Part shown: positions 12,691-24,760 of the stretch, in pieces
How the letters are laid out: every line of letters begins with the position of its first letter
How positions within the stretch are numbered: the stretch's first letter is position 1
Source of the DNA: Epiperipatus broadwayi
Lineage: Eukaryota; Onychophora; Udeonychophora; Euonychophora; Peripatidae
Direction: 5' to 3'
NCBI GenBank assembly: GCA_028023455.1
Contig: JAQFVV010000354.1
Span: 248,001-312,000 of the forward strand
DNA length: 64,000 bases
Program-made: the position numbers and the translations under genes
Notes under the pieces: model-generated
The model's input: only the letters and a program-made list of their open reading frames with translations
Told to the model about the DNA's origin: nothing
Databases searched by the model: none

Positions 12691-12967
12691 ACCATAAATG
12701 GCAGATAAATTAATAGATGTGAACCTAATCTATGTATCATGCAAATTTTTTTCCTTCTGTATGTTAATACTAATATATAATTTGTTATTAATAAAGTTTA
12801 TTTTATAAAAGAAAAGTTAATTTCTATTTTTCGACTTATTATATGTATCAATGAAACTATGACATGAAAAATTGCTTTAAATAATAATAGTGATGGATCA
12901 AACGTAGATAAATTAAAATGGAAGTAGCTATACGTATTCTGCAAAATATATATAAATTAATAGTCAG

Positions 12968-13070
12968 GCATTGGTGATCGAGAGGTCAGCGACAGCTGCT
13001 TTATAAGCAGTTGTCCCAGGATAGCGGGTTCGTGTCCCGGCTGATGCTATGACACATGAGAAAAAAAAAA
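12968..13070 (+). mobile_element. tRNA-derived minimal SINE, second copy
   Basis: The body 12968-13047 aligns with the copy at 6098-6180: the same GCATTGG start, ATCGAGAGGTCAGCG segment, GCGGGTTCGTGTCCCGG T-arm/B-box and final GATGC, followed by TATGACAC and a 10-base A tail. The anticodon-like arm is rebuilt as CTGC-TTTATAA-GCAG. It lacks the clear flanking duplication of the first copy, so it is probably older. Confidence 0.75.
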
Positions 13071-14249
13071 CTGTAATAAAACAAAAAATTGAATGTTTAA
13101 ATATAATGCATCACAGTGAAAGTGGTTAATTCTGTACTTTTTGGTTTATTGATGGATTTGTATTAATTTATATATAACATGCTGGAGGTTGACAGTGACT
13201 TCCCTTTTAATTTCATCTATATTTAAGTTATCACTATTTAATACTTATATCTATTAACTGTTGTTTTATTTAATATTCAGGGAGTTCTAAAAATGAGACT
13301 CAGCCATTACCATTGATTGTTTTAATAATTTTAGAGTACAGATCAACTTGGTTACTTACCTTTGATTTTTCCTTTGTTTATATAAAATACCACATCTGTG
13401 TCATAAAACACTCCTGGAATAACTAATGGATAAAGTCAACATTAATATACTTTACTTACCTAAAATCTAAATTTGTAAATAGCTAAAAAAAAAAAAATAC
13501 AACAGAAAGTGAAAGAAAAACAGAAATATTTTCCCACCTACACTTTAGAAGAAATACTTTTTTATATAAAAAAAAAAAAGAATTTAAAAATAAACATTGT
13601 ATCCTTCATTGTTATTATTAAAATTGTTTTATTTAAAAAAGAAATGGAAAAAATATACCTGGAGTTGTTCATTTAAATTGTCTTTTTCTTCTTATTTTTT
13701 AAATTCAAATAAACTTTCTTACAATCCTCATTTAGATATTGGGTTATCTACAATGGAGAAAAAAAGCTAAAGGAAAGTTTAGAATGATTTTACATTGTCC
13801 ATTCATGCCAACGATTATCAAGGGCATACAAAACAGTGCTGCCATTTATTTTCGATTTTTGTAAAATAAAATGAAAACAACTCTCAGGATGTGATTAGAA
13901 TCCAAATAAATAAGAAATAAGTTTCATTTTATCATTTTTAAAAATTTGTTGTTGTTTCAATGGCAGCCAATTTATTTTTATTTTGCTTGTTTGTTTTATT
14001 TGTAATTGGTATAGAATGTAGCTGACAATTATTGTTTTCACAGTGAAGTTGATACCTTATAATTAATTATACTTCTTTCCATCTCTCTCCTTCACTTTAA
14101 AAAAAAAAGAGATTTAAAAATTTAAAAAACAAAAATTAAAGTTTCTAAACAAATTTGTGAATTACAAGTGTGAAAAAACAGTTTGAAATTCTACATAAAT
14201 TAATTTTATAAGTCAATGTTAGATAGTATTCCAAAAAGAAATCTTTATA
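13071..14249. other. AT-rich intergenic, nothing recognised
   Basis: Many A-runs; no coding frame and no element boundary until the target duplication at 14250. Confidence 0.5.
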
Positions 14250-14652
14250 TCTTACATCAGTGTTTCCCAACCTGTGGTACGCGTACCGCTGGTAGTACGT
14301 GAGTTGCTTGTTGGTGGTACACGAAAAATAATCGATAATGGCGGACATAAAAAAAAATCATAAAAATATCATAGAAACGTTTTTTCCTATAATTCATAAA
14401 AATTATTTTAATTAATAATATTATACAGTAAAGTTGTTAATATGTACAGTCAATAACGATCTTTAATGTTAATGATAAAATTGAAAGTATGATTAAGAAA
14501 TTAGATTTTTGGAAACAGTAATATATATAAGTATCGAAAACAATCAACTGGAAGTATTCGAAACTACATATTTTTTTGTTTGAAAATAAGGTTAGTCTGT
14601 CTCAAGATATATGAGGAAATATAATAGCACATTTAACAGGATTAAAATTGTT

Positions 14653-15032
14653 TTTCATGGAATATTTTCCAAAACCCGAAAACACTAATAATAACTGTAT
14701 TGCAAACTCTTTCTATGTAGAAAATTTAGAAAAAGCTACATCATTATCAATAAAGAATAAAGAAAATTTAATAGAATTATCACGTGACCACTTTACAAGT
14801 AGAATTCAAACGACACAATCTAATTAATTTTTGGTTATACATTAAAAAATATGAACAACTTTCTGAGAAAGCTCTTAAATTATTATTACCGTTTACTAGT
14901 ACGGAATTACTAGGAAGAGCTTTTTCTTCATATATTTTTTTAAAAAATAAGTATCAAAGCAGATTGAACGCATCTTTTGAACCAAATTTCAAAAAATTAT
15001 GTTGTTCGAAACAAGCACGAAGATCTCATTAA
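14653..15032 (+). pseudogene. hAT transposase C-terminal (dimerisation) remnant, frameshifted
   Basis: The segment from about 14653 encodes a frame beginning MEYFPKPENTNN and running through NKENLIELS. It then shifts frame near 14783. From 14784 the reading continues to 15032 with FWLYIKKYEQLSEKALKLLL, PFTSTELLGRAFSS, KNKYQSRLN and a final CSKQARRSH. The order FW, LS-KALK-LLPF-ST, KNKYRSRLN, KQA-SH is that of the C-terminal dimerisation region of hAT transposases related to the ZBED5/FAM200-type domesticated proteins. There is one frameshift, no DDE core is visible, and no BED zinc finger is present. Confidence 0.8.
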
Positions 15033-15154
15033 ATTTATTTTATAAAAATATTTGATTATGATAAGAAAATATATTAATTAGTTTTTTTATAATTTTGTGT
15101 TTTTATTAAAACCATTTATTAGTAAACGAAATATGACAAAATAATAGATAAATA

Positions 15155-15433
15155 ATGAGTCGGATCAAGGCAAATCAATCTAAATTATTTAATTTAAAAG
15201 AATGTATCAGAAAAGGATCATACCCAGAAATTAGACTCTCATTAATTCTTGATCATCTATTGTGGTTTACTAGATGTAGGCTAATATTTAATCATCAAAA
15301 TTTTAATCCTATTAACTTCATGCTGAAAAATATAAAGAAAACAAGAACAAGAGATAGCCTGATAACCCCTGACATTATATTTACCATGACTTGGGACATG
15401 CTGGATTTATCCTCTCCATGGCCCAACCAATAG
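15155..15433 (+). other. Short open frame of unknown origin inside the hAT element
   Basis: A 92-codon open frame lies between the transposase remnant and the right terminus. It has a plausible amino-acid mix but no domain I recognise. It may be a captured or nested fragment or chance. It is listed because it fills the only remaining non-UTR space of the element. Confidence 0.25.
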
Positions 15434-15929
15434 CAAGATGCTCCAAAAAAGAGAAAACAGACTCAAATTCGGGAAAACCAAATGAAGTAATGAGAAAACA
15501 CTTTGAACAAAATATGTACCAAATAACCTTTAATGTAATAATGTAATCTTTAATAAATTATTTTGGAAAAAATATGAAACTTTGAACAAACACATACATA
15601 TAAATATGTTACAGTGAGTTTATAATTTCAGTGAGTTTATAATCTAGCATGACGTTTAGGCGTGTTTCAATGTAATTTGTCTCATTATGAGATGTGAATT
15701 CATACATGGTCACCCTATAATATTTATAATGCAAATAAAATAACACACTAGCAATAACAAATTTCACGAAATACAATAATTTTTATGAAGTGGTACAATT
15801 TAGCATGATGTACTACCAAGTGGTACGTGAGCCAAAAAAGGTTGGGAAATGCTGTCTTACATATTTACAGTATTTTTCTTACTCTCCCCCAGCCCACTCC
15901 CTCACCTCTTTTTTTCTATTTTCTCAAAA

Positions 15930-16757
15930 CCCCAGAGTTCCTTACAAATAAAATTAATATTGACCTCAAATCCAAATCTGCATTATTTTGGACAATTAAA
16001 TGGGAAGACCAGCAAAGGCAGCTGAAATATTTAGATCTCCAAATCTAGAGAGATAATCTCCAGACAAATTACAAAATGCAAATTAAGACTGTACAAATAA
16101 GAAAGAATAGGCATTCCAAATCAATCTCTCCCAATTCTCACAAATATGCCAGTTTGTCATCATTTTTTTTTACAGAAACTACCACCTATACAAGTATGAA
16201 GCCGATCAAAGATGAACATCGAACAATACCTAAATGAACTAAAGATAGGCCACAAGCAGTCTGATTTCACAAGGAAAGTTAAACAATTTTACAATAAAAC
16301 AAACCCTCCCAAAGATGACAAGCCTTGGATACTGCTTCCATATATATACCATGGATAGTCAAAAATATAATTAAAGTTTGCTCACAAATACATTGAGTAA
16401 GCTATTAAACTTCTCCCACAACAATTAGGCTTATAAATAAGAAAAAATTCCTTAATGATCAAATTCTACACCCTGTATATAAAATTTGCTTGTTCCCTGG
16501 GCTATCTATTGCAGTGAATCACATGCATGCCTCTATACAATATCTCAACACAGAAATCTCTATAAATGAGGCCTAAATAATCCTGAACATAAGTTAATCT
16601 TCTTCAAACACCAACATGCAATAAACCACACATTTGAGCTCATAGCCACAAACATCACATACATCAAATGGAATGATTCCAAGCAGAAAACTAAAGAGTC
16701 ATGGCATATAGATAATCCTAATGCTATAAATGGGAAGAAATCATGCTTCTGACACTT
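15930..16757 (+). mobile_element. Second Penelope-like element relic, thumb to GIY-YIG C-terminus
   Basis: The plus strand, in several broken frames, shows the RT thumb-like segment FLTNKINIDL, then KYLDLQI and NYKMQIKTV (about 15940-16090), matching the KYLDLKVE and HYKMLIKPI segments of the copy at 9.6-10.8 kb. Further on lie CSESHACLYTISQHRNLY (about 16510-16565) and the C-terminal block FFKHQHAINHTFEL, then KQKTKESWHI (about 16610-16710), in the position of the GIY-YIG tail. The catalytic RT core is absent. Multiple stops and shifts make this a dead fragment. It starts immediately beyond the hAT insertion. Confidence 0.6.
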
Positions 16758-17334
16758 TAAGAAATGGACAGTATAATTGTACATAATTTTAAATAAACTT
16801 ATGGTCTACATATAGATACAAATCCTATTATATATACATTAATGCTATGAATATGAGAACATACTTCACCCTCAGAAGTACTAGGTACAAATTTAATATA
16901 TGAAACTTTTTTGAGTATAGTGTGTAAGCACAAATATTGACAAATAAGAAATGGAAAAGACAAATAATACTAAAAGTTTGAAAAAAGAGCCTCTCAATGA
17001 ATTCTAATAAGAGGGTTTAGATTACATAGTGAATTTATAAAATATATAGTAATAGTATTATGATAAATATTTTTTCCCAATCAAAAATATTTTCAGTTAA
17101 TTAATTAGTCATTCTAATATTCTTTTATGCTATCAAAGCAGTACTTACAGATTCAACTAAAGATAAAATGGAATGTAGATAGCCAAATAGATCAATACCA
17201 ATTTGAGAATAGCTTATGGCTATATTGAGATCACATCAATATATAGAATATATGCTCAGTATTGTAACATGACTATTGTACCGGTCAAAACATGTTTATC
17301 CATCTAACATGAGCTGGAACTCACAAAATGTACT
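16758..17334. other. AT-rich intergenic, nothing recognised
   Basis: No coding frame or repeat edge that I can support. Confidence 0.5.
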
Positions 17335-17435
17335 TCAAACCCAGTCAAGCCTGAGATTTAGGTCAAGGACCAGCCTGGATTTGAACCCACTCTCTAAGCC
17401 CAGATCAAACACCTAATGGACAACATAATAGTGAT
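17335..17435 (-). mobile_element. tRNA-related SINE-like fragment
   Basis: On the minus strand there is an exact pol III B-box, GGTTCAAATCC, within GTGGGTTCAAATCCAGGCTGG (about 17390-17370), preceded by a tRNA-like spacing of sequence ending in GATCTGGGCTTAGAGAG. The A-box is weak and no poly(A) tail or target duplication was found. A chance B-box match in a GC-richer island is the alternative. Confidence 0.4.
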
Positions 17436-18260
17436 GGCACATGAGAATTAATTTTAATCCAGCCCACTAGCAAAGCATGAGAAGAAAATGAGTCATCTAT
17501 TAACTATGGCTAAACTAAAATATATATAAGCATGGCTATACTTTTGGAAGTGGAGAAAAAAGGAATTCGAACTACTCAAATAAGCTAGACAATAAAATAT
17601 CGTTTAATATACTGACAAATTATTATACATTTATAAATAAATTGCAAACATTAGTATGTGCATTCATCCTATTATTTCTCATATGCTCTTTATTAGCTAA
17701 ATAGTATATTATAAATAAACACACATCTTTGGTGAGTCCAATATTAAGATGCCAATTGATTATTAGAAAGAATTTACAAATAATTGCTATTAACACTTTT
17801 TGCTATTAACACTTTTATATATGGTTCTGAAACATGGTGACTAACATTATTTAGGGGAGCATTCTAGGATTCATTACAGATATAATATAAACTATTTTCA
17901 TGCCATTACAGTCGTGAAAATAAATAAAATACATTTGAAAACATATTTGATTATATGCCAAAAATACTTAATGAAAATTCTGTTAATTAGCGCTGGTAAG
18001 AATAACACTTTATTTTCCCCAAGGCATATAGATCCTCTTAAATACAGAAATAAGTTATGATGGTGGGATTGTAGAAGACAGAAATAAATTTAATTAATAA
18101 GACTAGAAGTAGTTGGCATTTATATATTTTTTAAGCAGAACACAATTTTAATATTAGAGCATTAAAACTGGGTCATGAAGCAAAAGAATTAATAATACCA
18201 AGAAGTTTGCAGTTCTAACATAATAACCAAGAAATAACAGGAAAAGTCATGCTTCTGGAT
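17436..18260. other. AT-rich intergenic, nothing recognised
   Basis: Only a short tandem repeat of CTATTAACACTTTT near 17785-17816 stands out. Confidence 0.5.
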
Positions 18261-18480
18261 GAAAGACAAAGTGGATAGGCATAGCGAGTGCCAAACTTAG
18301 GGAATCACTGCCAAAGACCTTTTACATGAAGAAAGTGGATAGGCATAGCATGTGGCAGACTTAGGGATCACCACCAGAGGCCTTTTTATATGACATAAAT
18401 GGTCCTGGGTAGTTTCAACTATCCTCAGAACAAGGCTTGAAAAATAAATCTATGGGTTCGAACTTGTCACAACCCCCAGA
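18261..18480. repeat. 64-bp tandem duplication followed by a tRNA B-box-like motif
   Basis: AAAGTGGATAGGCATAGC begins at 18268 and again at 18332. The following 45 bp match with a few differences (CTTAGGGAATCAC and CTTAGGGATCACC). Just downstream, GGGTTCGAACTTGTC at about 18452 resembles a pol III B-box. A related GGGTTCAAACTTGTC occurs near 58159, so this may be part of a dispersed SINE-like family. Confidence 0.5.
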
Positions 18481-20976
18481 TTAGAAGACTAGAAGCACGT
18501 AATATATATAAACACGAAGATAAGGCCAAATGTCAGTAACGCAGTAATGATAAATGTCACTAACAACATTGAATAAGTTTACTGCTTTAAAATAAATGAC
18601 CCTTGTTTGAATGCCATAATTTATATAATTAATTTGCTATGCCACTAGAATATATATAGAGAGAGATTTCCCTAAATAAAATATACGTTAAGATTTTCTC
18701 TAGTAAAAGAAACATTAAGATTTACCCCCTTCCCTTTTCTACTATTTAAAATAATTCAATCCCACCTTCATGGATTTTATAATAACTGGAATATTTAAGT
18801 ACTGTATTTTATATTTTAAGAGTAGATAAATAAAACTAGCAGTTATATAGAAAACAAATAATCTATCACCTTTTCAGAATTGAATAACATTTATAAAATA
18901 AATAAGGTTTCAAAGCATTAATTAGCTTGAGTTCTGGATTCACCCTGGGTAGAAAATCCAGAGTTAAACAAATAACAATTGTTATACTAAAAACGAACCT
19001 AAAATGTTGATTCATAAAAAAAACAATCTGGCGAATGTATTAATTAATAATGCATTATGTTTTAAAAAGGGATGTTAATAACCTTGCTTCATGAAGGTTT
19101 ACTTAAAAAATGACAGAAAAGATCTTTATAAATTAAGCTCACCAGTTTGCTTGAGGTTGGCATATTAATAATAAAAGCACACATATAAAATCAAGTAATA
19201 AATAAATGACCGCACCAAGGTTAAAGAAAGTTAGAGCATATGAGAGAGATTAAATTTATAGAAATAATTTAAGAGCAATTTACATATTATATTAGAAATA
19301 AAGTTAAATAATACATTAGGAGAAGAAGTCTTGATAATAGAGATTGAGATTAGTTAGACTAGCTTTACTTGTGGCTTGAAAAGTTACCTTGCACCATTTT
19401 GATTGTCAAGTTCATATTTCAAAGTCTACACATGCATGGCAATTAGTTTTTAAATAACAGCAAGCTTTTATTCAGCATTTCCACAATTCTCCAGTCAGGC
19501 TCTTTCTTCATTCTATGGGAGCATGATATAATGGCAGCAGAAGATGACTCTCATGGGTCAGAAAGGTCATGAGCTTTCTATGCTTACATTTTAAACCAGC
19601 TTGGATTACGTTCACTGCAGTTCTTTCAATGGTAGCTAATCTATCTGGTGATTTAAAATTCAGCCATTTTATATTATGTTCAGGTATTTCTGGAATGCTT
19701 TTAATTAATTAGTTTTAGCTTGAAATCTAATCTCCAATCTTAAAATTTCTTACCTTTTCTTTATCGATTGTTTTTGAAAGATGCAATGTTAGATAATGTC
19801 CAAAAATAAATTCAAATCTATTTCCAGATTAGAAATAGATTTGACAAAAATGTTTATAACAAAAGAAAATCTTTAATCTTAATCCCATTTTAAGTAAAAA
19901 CTTTAATTAAAAATACCTTCCCCAGATTAAAACAATAGTGTTTCCAACCCTTTAATTATTTTTGGACAATTAACAGTTGCATCTTCCACATTGGATTTTA
20001 TAAAATACAGTTTAATAGGAAAAAAAAGGAACTTTAAAAAAAAAAGTTGTATAAATGCCATATAATAAAATATTTTAAAAAATCAATATTTAAAAAAAAA
20101 ATATTTTCTTAGTATTTTGCTCCTATATATATATATATATATTTGAGCCGCACCTATGTACTTTAATAAAAAGAACTAATAATTAATAAAAAGAATTAAT
20201 AATAATTAAAAAAAATGTTATTGAAACATTAGAATTTTATAACTTAGGCGCACATCTCAAATATATACATAAAATATATATACACAACAAAAGGAGCAGG
20301 ATGGGATATAGGGTTTGAATGCAGGTTAGTAGGTGGAAACATGAAGCTCAATCTTAAGCTAAGATTGACTGCTTCAATATATATATATATATATATATAT
20401 GTCCTAGTCCAAACTTCCCTATAGAGGTATGCTCCTAATCTTGCTCTGAGCATGAAGTGACATAGATTGAGCAGGGTAAGAAATGGATACCAATTTAGTC
20501 AAATGTCTGTACTCATAACACATTGGTACCTCCAGATAAAACAGATAAAGGGAATTGACAAGACTCTGCCAATTAAAACCCCTTTTAGTTAGTAATTTTG
20601 TTGAATGCCCGAATGTTTAGGACCTAGGGTAAGTACACATCTTTGAAAAGTCTATTTACTAATAGCTTTTGTGCACCATTCCTAGAAAGGAATGAAAATG
20701 AATTTTTTCCCTTTCCTAGATGGATATGCATACCATATTTTCAAAGGAGTATGAGAATAAGATTTAACTCCCTGGTAGGGTGATATCCTGTGTGACTAGC
20801 TCAGTATGCTCTATATCTAGGGTCTTTAATGGGTAAGTTAAATGGCTATTACAGATACATGATTGATAAGGAAAGAGTACATTTATCAAATAAAATAATA
20901 TATAAACAAATTTATATCATGATTAAATATTTATTGGAATCCTGATATCCACTATCAATGTATACTTACAATGATA
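18481..20976. other. AT-rich intergenic with (TA)n tracts
   Basis: No gene is recognised. (TA)n tracts lie near 20125-20142 and 20376-20400. The minus-strand open frame over the second tract is driven by the microsatellite. Confidence 0.5.
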
Positions 20977-21011
20977 TAATAAACAAAATAAATAAGAATT
21001 ATTGTTATAAA

Positions 21012-21045
<34 letters not shown>

Positions 21046-21252
21046 AACGGTCAGGTTTGTACATTTGCTCAACAGACTGAGAGTCCAAGCCAGAGAACCA
21101 AAAGCTGACCAAGTCGGGATAGTAATAAACAAAATAAATAAGAATTATTGTTATAAACCTATATATATATATATATATTGTAACGGTCAGGTTTGTACAT
21201 TTGCTCAACAGACTGAGAGTCCAAGCCAGAGAATCAAAAGCTGACCAAGTCG
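20977..21252. repeat. 146-bp direct duplication carrying (TA)n and a TGTAACGG element edge
   Basis: The block that starts TAATAAACAAAATAAATAAG (20977) and includes a (TA)n tract, TGTAACGGTCAGG and a GC-richer tail ending CAAGTCGGGATAG is repeated from 21123. The copies differ mainly in (TA)n length and one substitution (AGAACC versus AGAATC). The TGTAAC edge (21043 and 21179) resembles the LTR edges at 32298 and 33962, so this may be a duplicated junction of an LTR with its target. Confidence 0.8.
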
Positions 21253-21567
21253 GGATAGTAATACCCTACGTCTGATCATACCTTAACTCTCTCACTCGTG
21301 CTCCCAAGTCAACCCATCGCGAATGACATGCCTGAGGTTACACTCGATATCTCTTTAATCACATTCCAGCAATAGCAAAGCAGTGAAACATGATACATTC
21401 CCCCTATTACATATTCTATTATATACATTAACTAGTGATTCATAAGATAATGAGCAAGTAATGAGACTGAGACAAATTTATATTTCATAAATTGAATATA
21501 ACATTTAATAAATACTAAAGCATAGTAAGTTGTGTATAGCTAGCTCACATGCAGGTGAGTGAATATT
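21253..21567. other. GC-richer stretch, possible LTR continuation
   Basis: Sequence continuing from the TGTAACGG edge is less AT-rich, containing CTCTCTCACTCGTGCTCCC and CCATCGCGAATGACATG. It may be part of an LTR of unknown length. No frame is recognised. Confidence 0.3.
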
Positions 21568-21921
21568 AGGGTTATAAAATAATATCACAAAGCAATGAGT
21601 GGATTCTCAGGGTTATAAAATAATATCACAAAGCAATGAGTGGATTCTTAGGGTTATAAAATATTACAAAGCATTGAGTGGATTCTCTAGGTTATCAAAT
21701 AATATTACAAAGCGATGAGTGGATTCTCAAGGTTATAAAATAATATCACAAGGCATTGAATGGATTCTCAGGGTTATAAAATAATATTACAAAGCAATGA
21801 GTGGATTCTCAGGGTTATAAAATAATATTACAAAGCAATGAGTGGATTCTCAGGGTTATAAAATAATATTAAAGCAATGAGTGGATTCTCAGGGTTATAA
21901 AATAATATTACAAAACAATGA
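21568..21921 (+). repeat. 41-bp minisatellite, about nine copies
   Basis: The unit GGGTTATAAAATAATATTAC followed by AAAGCAATGAGTGGATTCTC recurs about nine times with few changes: one or two small deletions, and A/G or T/C swaps. The last copy ends at the CAATG before a T-run. There is no coding potential. Confidence 0.9.
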
Positions 21922-22850
21922 CTTTTTTTTTCCATTGCATTTATGCTTACTATTTTATTATGAATAAATATGACTATACATAAAATTAATATTCTCTTGC
22001 TTGTCAATTTTACATCATCTATTTCTATGAGTTTATCTTCTTATATCTCTCTTTCTCTCAAAAACTCATCTATTTTTTCAATACAACAATTTTAATAACA
22101 TCTTTTTAAAAAAAAACAAACAACAACAACAAAAAAACAATTTAGCTTTGAAATACTTTTCAAACTTGATTTATTTTTCTAAACATTGGTATATATTTTC
22201 TGTCTTAAATTGTTAATATATACATTTCTTCTAATAATGAAGTTAATTAGAATATAAAATATTATCAACCCAAACACAAGAAGTTCCTAGCAATTTCTGT
22301 AAATTTACTGTTAAATATTTACGACATCAAATGCTATAATGTAAAAATTGTTAATTTAATTTTTTGTGCTTATATAAGCTTATGTCATCTTTCATGTTCT
22401 AATTCATGCCATGTTTTATATACTGGAAATCAGTTATAGCTAGCTAGAGTGATCGATTGATGGATAAATGATAGAGATTATATTATTATTACTAAGTTTA
22501 AAATTATATTATAAATATATTCAAAATCAGATTATAGAGACATTTGCGTGATATATAATTGTTATACAGATAAACGCATTAACTCAGATTCTAGATCGGA
22601 TCAAAGCTGAAGTTACTTTCTAGGGAAGTTGAACTCAAGTGTGGTAGTTGAACATCAGATTCTAGTGCGTTAGAAACTATAGTATCAGGTAAGTGCGCCT
22701 CAAATGCATTCTTAATTAAGGTTTATTACATAGTAAACGGTTCCCTAACCGATCTGCTTGCTATATTAGAAGAGGCCTTTTTATTAAGTGAACAGAAGAT
22801 TGGCTTATGAGCCCTTTGGAAATGCTTTGATTCTGTTAAATATGAATAAC
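21922..22850. other. AT-rich intergenic, nothing recognised
   Basis: T- and A-rich runs. A CAACAACAACAAAAAAA stretch lies near 22120. Confidence 0.5.
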
Positions 22851-22942
22851 TGTCACATTTGCCTAAACATTCGAGGCGTGACTTGACGAAATACGAAGAA
22901 ATGTCACAGTAGCCTAAAATTTCGGGGCGTGACTTGACGTGG
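22851..22942. repeat. Two-copy direct repeat with a conserved GGCGTGACTTGACG core
   Basis: TGTCACA followed by GCCTAAA, then ATTCGAGGCGTGACTTGACG, starts at 22851 and again, slightly altered, at 22902. The spacing is about 51 bp. The CG-containing core is unusual for the surrounding DNA. It may be a tandem piece of an unidentified element. Confidence 0.6.
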
Positions 22943-23279
22943 AACAATCTTGAGGTGGGACATTATAGACATAGCAAGTAGATATGCATATTTATGCAAA
23001 TTAGCAATACATTCACAATGCTAAATTAATATTTTATATATTAATTACGCCAAAATCTTAGCTTCTTCTGTGCCACCACCACCGGTCAGTTCATAAATGA
23101 GCTTATTAAATTATATGATAAAGGCGATAGTGAAAATCTGATTTAAGGTTATCTGCATAGCTACTTATTCTCTAATTAAACGAAGTTATAGCAAACTTAA
23201 GATTTTTTAGAACTGGGAACATTAATTATATGTAGTATAACTTACATCTAATATCAAACTGATTTTGAAATAATCTAAA
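22943..23279. other. Intergenic, nothing recognised
   Basis: No supported feature; a short ACCACCACCACC-like run occurs near 23075. Confidence 0.5.
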
Positions 23280-23792
23280 ATATGGGTTATAAAATAGCTT
23301 ATGCAAAATATTGATTTTTAAATAAATTACTCATCTTAAATAACTCGTCAAAATAGACCTTACTAATAATGCAAAATGTTTTAAATAGTGAATGCAAACC
23401 TACATTTTAAATAGCTTGCGTAAAATATACTTTTTCAAATAACGGGCAAAATACATATTTTAAATCACTTACGCAAATATAATTCTTAAATAATCTGGGC
23501 AAAATCTGCATTTTAAATAACATACACAATATATACGTTTTAACTAACTTTAGCAAACATTTTCATTTTAGATAACTTGAGAAAAAGATGCGTTTTAAAT
23601 AATATACGCAAAATATACATTTAAATAACTTTAGCAAAATATTTCCATTTTAAAGAACTTTAGCAAACATTTTCATTTGAGAAAAGATGCATTTTAAATA
23701 ATGTATGCTAAATATACATTTTAAATAACTTTAGCAACAGATTTTCATTTTAAATAACTTTAGCAAAGATGTGTTTTAAATAACTTGTTCGG
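23280..23792. repeat. Degenerate tandem array, unit about 30-35 bp
   Basis: A motif of the form CATTTTAAATAACTT followed by an A/T spacer and GCAAAATAT recurs about fifteen times with heavy divergence. In the right half the sub-motif AACTTTAGCAAA is repeated more regularly. It is an old minisatellite with no coding potential. Confidence 0.75.
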
Positions 23793-24240
23793 GTCATTAT
23801 AAATACCGATTCACTCTAGCATAAATAATAGTTTTATTTCAGAAAGGAGTTTTGGCTATATTCTTTATATCACAATAATCTGATATAATAAAAGTGATTA
23901 CTCACTCCCCTCCCCCATGATAATTTATTAACACACAAGACTCCATTCCGATAAAACACAGCATAAATCAATAAACATGAATTTAAAACTGAACATAGAT
24001 GGCATAAGAATAAATTGCATAAAATGAACAATACGATGATAATTTAGAAACAAGAATTTGTTGTATGGTTTTATAGAAACTAGATGTGTATGATTATTTA
24101 AAATTATTAATGATCAAGCAAGAATTTTGAGAGTGCTCTAAGATTTAAATAAGTTTAAGATAAACATTTTAGTTGAACATTTAGAAAATATAATTAATTA
24201 TGGGATTTATTAGTTAGCTAGCTTTCATTTAGTATACGTT
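23793..24240. other. AT-rich intergenic, nothing recognised
   Basis: No gene or repeat boundary is supported. Confidence 0.5.
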
Positions 24241-24760
24241 TAGTTATGAAATTTAATATTTGGCAGAAAGGATTTACCGGCACAGTCTTTAAGGCATTGT
24301 TCAATAGGCTTCTCTCTCTCTATTCAGTCAAGCTGGGCTTCTCCTTGGTTTTAGTCTGGATGCAGCTTTGCAAATTTATTTTTGTGGCAGCTTCCCCCAT
24401 TTCTCTGGTCAGGAACTGTCTGGTCTCTCAAGTACAGCTTCTTTCTTACTGTGATGGGCATGGTGGAGGTTTTCTCTCATCGGTAGCTGCTTGTGGAAGA
24501 GCAAACAACTGTCTCTTTGTCTCTAGCCCACTGTCATCTTTGGAGCCGCTTGGATGGTAGCTTTTTAAGATTCAGCTTTCTGAAATGGCAGGAACAGTTT
24601 TCTTATTTAACTTCAGCTCTGGTCTTCTGAAATAATTTCGGCAGCAATAACACAATTTTCACAGCAACAGCAACAGGAAAAATTAAGATGGATGATGATG
24701 GATGGATGGAAGAGGACCTTGATGACTATTTAGGCCCTTTTTATAGTATATTTTTGACAG
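24241..24760 (-). mobile_element. LTR-like fragment, GC-richer
   Basis: This less AT-rich segment resembles in layout the promoter half of the LTRs at 32.3-35.5 kb: GC-richer sequence with CTT-rich blocks, then GGACCTTGATGACTATTTAGG and a TATAAAAA motif on the minus strand (plus 24738-24744). In the clear LTRs the same order occurs (a CCTAGATCGAGG-like block, then TATAAAAGG). Direct sequence identity is weak, so it may be a different LTR family. The open frame across it (24246-24560) is probably incidental. Confidence 0.3.

Larger units (their letters stand above)
14250..15862 (+). mobile_element. hAT transposon, internally deleted, with 8-bp target duplication
   Basis: The element spans 14258-15854 (1,597 bp). 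Its left terminus is CAGTGTTTCCCAACC and its right terminus is the reverse complement of CAGCATTTCCCAACC. It is flanked by identical 8-bp copies of TCTTACAT (14250-14257 and 15855-15862). Subterminal GGTRGTACRYG-like motifs occur at both ends, as is usual in hAT elements. Only the C-terminal part of a transposase remains, so most of the catalytic region is gone and the copy must be non-autonomous. Confidence 0.9.

Noticed and set aside
6098-13047. Functional tRNA genes at 6098-6180 and 12968-13047
   Set aside because: T-arm pairing is imperfect and anticodon loops are abnormal. The A tails, and the target duplication on the first copy, show retroposed SINE or pseudogene copies.
20244-21208. 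Tyr/Ile-rich frames over (TA)n tracts near 20.24-20.45 and 21.0-21.2 kb
   Set aside because: Created by the TA microsatellite and, in the second case, by a tandem duplication.
21568-21921. CRISPR-like array
   Set aside because: The 41-bp units follow each other without unique spacers and the genome is eukaryotic; it is a minisatellite.
24246-24560. 104-codon plus-strand frame rich in Ser, Leu and Cys
   Set aside because: It lies in an LTR-like, CTT-rich segment and has no recognisable domain. A signal-peptide-like look arises easily from such sequence.
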